DNA from: Ktedonobacterales bacterium | GTDB lineage: Bacteria > Chloroflexota > Ktedonobacteria > Ktedonobacterales > JACDGC01 | DNA: 8,128 nt | Assembly: GCA_013815535.1 (NCBI GenBank) | Contig: JACDGC010000140.1 | Location: 1-8,128 of the forward strand | Direction of reading: 5' to 3' | Shown: piece by piece, positions 5,023 through 8,128 of the stretch | Layout of the letters: each line of letters starts with the position of its first letter | How positions within the stretch are numbered: the stretch's first letter is position 1 | Notes under the pieces: generated by a model | The model's database searches: none | The model's input: only the letters and a program-made list of their open reading frames with translations | Told to the model about the DNA's origin: nothing | Made by a program: the position numbers and the translations under genes

Positions 5023-5085
5023 GTGCTCGTTGGTGCCAGCCGCAGTGCCGCACCAAGTCCTGAGGTTCGCATCCTCCCGAGTACA
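5023..5085 (+). other. tRNA-like element or tRNA pseudogene (63 nt)
   Basis: GTGCTCG (5023-5029) pairs over 7 bp (one G-T) with CGAGTAC (5078-5084). Directly before that 3' strand lies a canonical-size T arm: TGAGG-TTCGCAT-CCTCC (5061-5077), a 5+7+5 geometry with only the outermost T-C unpaired. The discriminator is A5085, followed by CCCC, as after the real tRNA-Arg. The middle is too short for a cloverleaf: 31 nt, of which TTGGTGC (5030-5036) and GCACCAA (5050-5056) form a 7-bp hairpin with a 13-nt loop. No normal anticodon loop can be drawn. It may be a tRNA that lost an arm, or a tRNA mimic acting in a leader or as a small RNA. A promoter and hairpin precede it. A short GCCC/GGGC hairpin (5090-5102) and TTTTT (5112-5116) follow, but the 9-nt gap makes a poor terminator. 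Confidence 0.5.
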
Positions 5086-5204
5086 CCCCGCCCCTGGTGG
5101 GCTGATGCCGCTTTTTGACGAAAGCGACATTATCTTTCACGCTGTGACGCCCCCACCTGACGTTGGGGTGCCACACGCACATTTCACAGACCGGGGAAGG
5201 AATC

Positions 5205-5933
5205 ATGCTCACAAACCGTCACCCCCGTTTCCATGCTCCCTTTTCTTCATTTGCGCTCATCGGCCTTTTGGGCCTGCTCTTGACGGCATGCGGCGCAGCG
5301 CAACAGATGGACCCCTCTGGCATGAACTCCGGTTCGCCGCAATTCGCTGAGGGCACGTTCAACTTCAGCACCACGGCATCTGACGTTACCACCGGGGTCA
5401 TCGGCCAAACGCTGACGGTGTATGATAGTTTCACTACGGTCAACACCAATTTCACGGTGGCTTCAGCGCAATTTACCATGGCCCCCGCTAACCTGAACAC
5501 CGATACCCAGACCCTGGATGCCAATGAGCGCTACCTGGTCGTCACGCTGAAAATGCGCAATGCCAGTGTCACTGCGCAAGGGTGCGCGAACCACAAGCCA
5601 TCGGAGTGCATCGAGTATCTGAGCCCGCTCTCGAACATCCGTCTGGTAGATGCCCAAAAGCGTGTGTGGCCCCCCACCACGGGCGCGCTCGAAACGTGTT
5701 CGAACGATCCCCACACCATGTGCTCGCAACGCGCTTGGCTTGATATCGCTGCGAATGGCATCGCCCCCACCAAGACCGTCACTGCACGGCTGGCCTTCGT
5801 GGTGCCCGTGCAAGGCAACTTCACGCTCTACTTCGCGCCCTATCGCTATAGCGATGCCAGCAGCGCCTCGGCAGGTGGCACCAGTTCTGGGCAAGACTAT
5901 CCCACCGTCGCCGCCGTCAACCTCAACATCTAG
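5205..5933 (+). CDS. Secreted lipoprotein with DUF4352-like beta domain
   Basis: The predicted product is 242 aa. It starts with a lipoprotein signal: basic MLTNRHPRFH, a hydrophobic core around residues 14-26 and the lipobox LTAC with Cys29, so it should be lipidated and anchored on the outside of the membrane. Residues 30-60 are a Ser/Thr-rich linker. The body has the order of DUF4352-type immunoglobulin-like domains: a first strand at TLTVYDSFTTV, a long middle with ANERYLVVTLKMRNAS (106-121), and a closing ARLAFVVPVQGNFTLYFAPY (194-213). Four further Cys form two CX7C pairs (127/135 and 165/173), absent from the usual domain and suited to disulfides or a metal. The start at 5205 follows AAGGA (5196-5200) and begins the signal; the ATG at 5163 would bury it. 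A clear -35/-10 pair close to the gene was not found; the promoter at 4952 may serve it. Its function is unknown; ligand binding or envelope sensing are guesses. Confidence 0.85.
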   Translation: MLTNRHPRFHAPFSSFALIGLLGLLLTACGAAQQMDPSGMNSGSPQFAEGTFNFSTTASDVTTGVIGQTLTVYDSFTTVNTNFTVASAQFTMAPANLNTDTQTLDANERYLVVTLKMRNASVTAQGCANHKPSECIEYLSPLSNIRLVDAQKRVWPPTTGALETCSNDPHTMCSQRAWLDIAANGIAPTKTVTARLAFVVPVQGNFTLYFAPYRYSDASSASAGGTSSGQDYPTVAAVNLNI

Positions 5934-5947
5934 CGGCGGCAACGCTG

Positions 5948-5986
5948 CAATGGAGCGCGCTGGTTTGTTGCTAGCGCGCTCCATTG
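5948..5986 (+). terminator. Strong 14-bp hairpin after the lipoprotein gene
   Basis: CAATGGAGCGCGCT (5948-5961) pairs perfectly with 5973-5986 around an 11-nt loop, starting 14 nt after the stop. The stem is GC-rich and terminator-like, but TCGTGT follows instead of a T-run, so it may act as a Rho-assisted end or as an mRNA 3' stabiliser. Confidence 0.6.
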
Positions 5987-5992
5987 TCGTGT

Positions 5993-6006
5993 CATCATAT
6001 ATGATG
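5993..6006. promoter_or_regulatory. Perfect 14-bp palindrome CATCATATATGATG
   Basis: A fully self-complementary AT-rich site 6 nt after the hairpin and about 108 nt before the -35 of the permease promoter. It may be an operator. The rest of 6007-6113 shows no gene and no clear structure. Confidence 0.35.
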
Positions 6007-6113
6007 TTACCCATGTGATTCCTTAAACATACTCCATGCCCCCATCAAACAAATGGAGAAGTCAAAAGAAGCGGCATTGTGACCTTATGTGGCCAGACCA
6101 AATTGGTTAGACA

Positions 6114-6142
6114 TTGGCAGCCCTCGCCGACCATGCTAGAAT
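6114..6142 (+). promoter_or_regulatory. Sigma70 promoter of the permease gene
   Basis: TTGGCA (6114-6119, 5 of 6), a 17-nt spacer and TAGAAT (6137-6142, 5 of 6) with an extended TGC in front, the best promoter in the window. The start near 6149 gives a leader of about 84 nt. GAAGGAG (6216-6222) lies 10 nt before the ATG. Confidence 0.8.
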
Positions 6143-6232
6143 GGTTGGGCCAGCGCCACCGTGCGCGCCGACGCATGACATATACGCCGCCAGTGCGGCT
6201 TTGAGATATTCCCCTGAAGGAGCACTGTTCGC

Positions 6233-8128
6233 ATGGCTCGCACCTCTCCCCCACGCACTCGGCGGTCGATCATTCCCCCAGCATTGACATTGGCGGGGTG
6301 GCGATTGGGCCAGACGTGGCGGCTGCTCTTGACGGCGGGGCTGGGTATGTTGGCGGCGGTGGTGCTGGTGTCAGCCGTGCCGCTGTTTTCGCAGGTCGCC
6401 GTCAGCGCCGGGCTGCGTGGCGCCCTGGCCAGTGATCCAGAAGGCACGAATGTCGATGTGTCTGTCCACACCACCGTCCTTTCGCCCGCGATTCGGCAAC
6501 GCGTGCAGAGCGTGCTCGCGCCGCTGATGCAACGCGACTTGGGGGCCTACCTCGTGGGAAGCTCGCAATTTTCGGTGACGACGAATCCGTTGCCACTGGG
6601 AATGGTGGCGGGCCACGCCCCGAGCACCGATGACACGCTGACCCTGCTGGGGGTGAATCCCGATGCCGCAAAGGCGCATCTGACGCTCACGGCGGGGCGG
6701 CTGCCCACCACCCAAAGCACCACGTTGGAAATCATGGTGGACACGGATAGCGCGCAACTGTTGCACATCGGTGTGGGGGATAGCCTGGCGTATCCGTCCC
6801 CCAAAGGCACGCCAGCCGCAAAGGCGCTCACAGCGCGCATCGTGGGTACCTTCCGCCAGAGCGACCATAGTTTTGCTTTTTGGCATGGCGCGGATTTCGC
6901 GGCGCGGCCAGCGGGTGGTCCCAATGGCACCGGCACAGCCTATACCGCGCTGGCCGCCGCCGAGACGGTGATGGCCAATACTGAGCAATTGCAAAACATC
7001 CCTGCGGCCACCCCCTACGATACGTCAACGCTGCAATGGGACTACACGCTGGATTATTCGCATCTCACCGGCAATAACCTGGGCGACATCATCAACAGCT
7101 TCAATGCCATCCAGATCGAAGCGGATAATAGCCTGAGCAGCATCACGGGGGTGCAATTCGCTGAATTCAATTCGGGCCTCAGTGATTTGGTCAACTTTCA
7201 AAGGCGCATCTTTGCCTTGCAGGTGCCCATCACCCTGTTACTGTTGCAGGTGTTGGCCCTGGTGATCTTCTTCGTCAGCCTGATGGCCGATGTGGTGGTG
7301 GAGCGCCAGACCGAGGCCATCGCCGTGCTGCGGAGCCGAGGAGCCAGCCGCCGCCAGATCTTTGGTGCCCTGGCGACGCAGACAGGCGGGCTGGCCGTGC
7401 TGGCGGGCATCGTGGGGCCACCACTGGCGATCCTGGGGGTGCAGGCCGTGGCAGCACGCAGCCTGGCAGCGGGCGACCAGAGCGCGCTGAACGTGCTGAG
7501 CGATCCCCTGGCAACGATTTGGGGCATCCGCTACTTCATCTTGGCGGCGGTGGTGGGCGCTTGCGTAGCCATGCTCATCTCCATCAACCGTGCGATGGGG
7601 CTGGATGTGCTGGCGCTGCGCCGCGAATCCGCCCGCACCACGCGGCGACCATTGTGGCAGCGTCTCAACCTGGACGTGATTTTTGGCATCATCGGCGTCA
7701 CCGGATATATCAGCTATGTGGTGGGGGTCAGCCGCCTCTCGCCCAACGTGCAAACGTACCTCTCGGTGCTCTCGCTCATCGCCCCCTTCTTCTTGCTCAT
7801 CGCGGCGGCACTGCTGTTCTTGCGCTTTTTTCCGCTGGCTTTGAATGGTGCCGCCTGGCTGGCGGGTCGTGGGCGCCGCGCGGAACCGATGTTGGCGCTG
7901 GCACAGATGGCGCGCGCCCCGCGCCAGTCACTCCGCACGACGCTGCTGCTGGCACTTTCCACGGCTTTCACCATCTTCACGTTGGTCTTTGTCGCGTCGC
8001 AAAACCAGCACACGCTGGATGCCGCTGCTTTCACCGTGGGGGCTGATCTCAGTGGGGGGCTGGCCAATGCCACCGCCGCCAGCACGCCCACCCCCGCCAC
8101 ACAAGAGGCGCAATACGCCTCCCTCCCG
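6233..8128 (+). CDS. FtsX/MacB-family ABC transporter permease, N-terminal 632 residues (3' truncated by window edge)
   Basis: The frame is open from the ATG at 6233 to the last base without a stop. The start follows GAAGGAG at 10-nt spacing and a strong promoter. The order is a basic N-terminus, TM1 (about 31-52), an extracytoplasmic region of about 270 residues (54-325), then an FtsX domain: TM2 (about 329-352), a cytoplasmic segment with VERQTEAIAVLRSRGASRRQI (E357; RSRGAS 367-372) that matches the coupling region contacting the ATPase, TM3 (about 380-404) and TM4 (431-452). A second set begins with TM5 (about 482-500), TM6 (509-533), the ARAPRQSLRTTLLLAL motif, and TM7 (about 570-588). 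This is the start of a large two-module permease, probably about 1000 residues or more. Such proteins work with a MacB-type ATPase to move or extract lipoproteins, peptides or lipids, or to signal mechanically; no ATPase lies upstream here. Its cargo is unknown. Confidence 0.9.
   Translation, partial: MARTSPPRTRRSIIPPALTLAGWRLGQTWRLLLTAGLGMLAAVVLVSAVPLFSQVAVSAGLRGALASDPEGTNVDVSVHTTVLSPAIRQRVQSVLAPLMQRDLGAYLVGSSQFSVTTNPLPLGMVAGHAPSTDDTLTLLGVNPDAAKAHLTLTAGRLPTTQSTTLEIMVDTDSAQLLHIGVGDSLAYPSPKGTPAAKALTARIVGTFRQSDHSFAFWHGADFAARPAGGPNGTGTAYTALAAAETVMANTEQLQNIPAATPYDTSTLQWDYTLDYSHLTGNNLGDIINSFNAIQIEADNSLSSITGVQFAEFNSGLSDLVNFQRRIFALQVPITLLLLQVLALVIFFVSLMADVVVERQTEAIAVLRSRGASRRQIFGALATQTGGLAVLAGIVGPPLAILGVQAVAARSLAAGDQSALNVLSDPLATIWGIRYFILAAVVGACVAMLISINRAMGLDVLALRRESARTTRRPLWQRLNLDVIFGIIGVTGYISYVVGVSRLSPNVQTYLSVLSLIAPFFLLIAAALLFLRFFPLALNGAAWLAGRGRRAEPMLALAQMARAPRQSLRTTLLLALSTAFTIFTLVFVASQNQHTLDAAAFTVGADLSGGLANATAASTPTPATQEAQYASLP

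Noticed and set aside
1779..5085. tRNA-Arg and the tRNA-like element as direct repeats (attL/attR) bounding an island
   Set aside because: Their 3' ends are similar but share no long identical run; the T stems differ (GCGGG against TGAGG), so they are not a recent integration duplication.
4651..5118. 155-codon plus-strand frame across the nat start and the tRNA-like element
   Set aside because: No ribosome site, no domain, and its end simply translates the tRNA-like T arm, as spurious frames over tRNAs do.
5150..5170. Inverted repeat CCCCA/TGGGG before the lipoprotein
   Set aside because: Only 5 bp, common by chance in C/G-rich sequence, with no supporting context.

Overview
The window looks like a high-GC bacterial chromosome segment, most plausibly from the Chloroflexota (Ktedonobacteria-like). 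This is an inference from the tRNA without an encoded CCA end, the sigma70-type promoters, GC-rich genes with strong Shine-Dalgarno sites, and the mix of a histidine kinase, DUF4352-like lipoprotein, FtsX-type permease and arylamine N-acetyltransferase. No taxonomic marker gene is present, so the assignment is weak.

Layout. 1-705 is the C-terminal half of a sensor histidine kinase entering from the left. 779-1666 is an isoaspartyl peptidase/L-asparaginase of the Ntn-hydrolase type. 1704-1927 is a compact tRNA-Arg(GCG) unit with its own promoter and intrinsic terminator. 2058-3053 is an NADPH-dependent aldo/keto reductase. 3054-3437 has no convincing gene; it holds two hairpins and a small minus-strand reading frame of uncertain status. 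3438-3671 is a short YbjQ-like (UPF0145) protein. 3680-3871 is the most striking non-coding part: a good sigma70 promoter placed so that transcription starts at the first base pairs of a long closing helix, enclosing further hairpins, which is the design of a small structured RNA. 3983-4738 (minus) is an arylamine N-acetyltransferase. 4952-5116 carries another promoter, a hairpin and a 63-nt tRNA-like element with a canonical acceptor stem and T arm but no room for both the D and anticodon arms. 5205-5933 is a lipoprotein with two CX7C motifs, followed by a 14-bp hairpin and a 14-bp palindrome. 6233-8128 is the N-terminal 632 codons of a large FtsX/MacB-family ABC permease that runs off the right edge.

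The genes do not form one pathway; each seems to have its own transcription signals. Sampled lines give about 52-58% G+C for the stretch from the tRNA-Arg to about 4900, against about 67-77% in sampled lines of the flanking asparaginase, lipoprotein and permease genes. The tRNA could therefore mark the edge of an acquired segment, although no integrase is present.

Best candidates for something undescribed are the 3715-3871 structured RNA, the 4992-5085 hairpin plus tRNA-like element, and a near-identical 23-nt repeat (3225-3247 and 3865-3887) linking the RNA candidate to the gene-poor segment beside the aldo/keto reductase.
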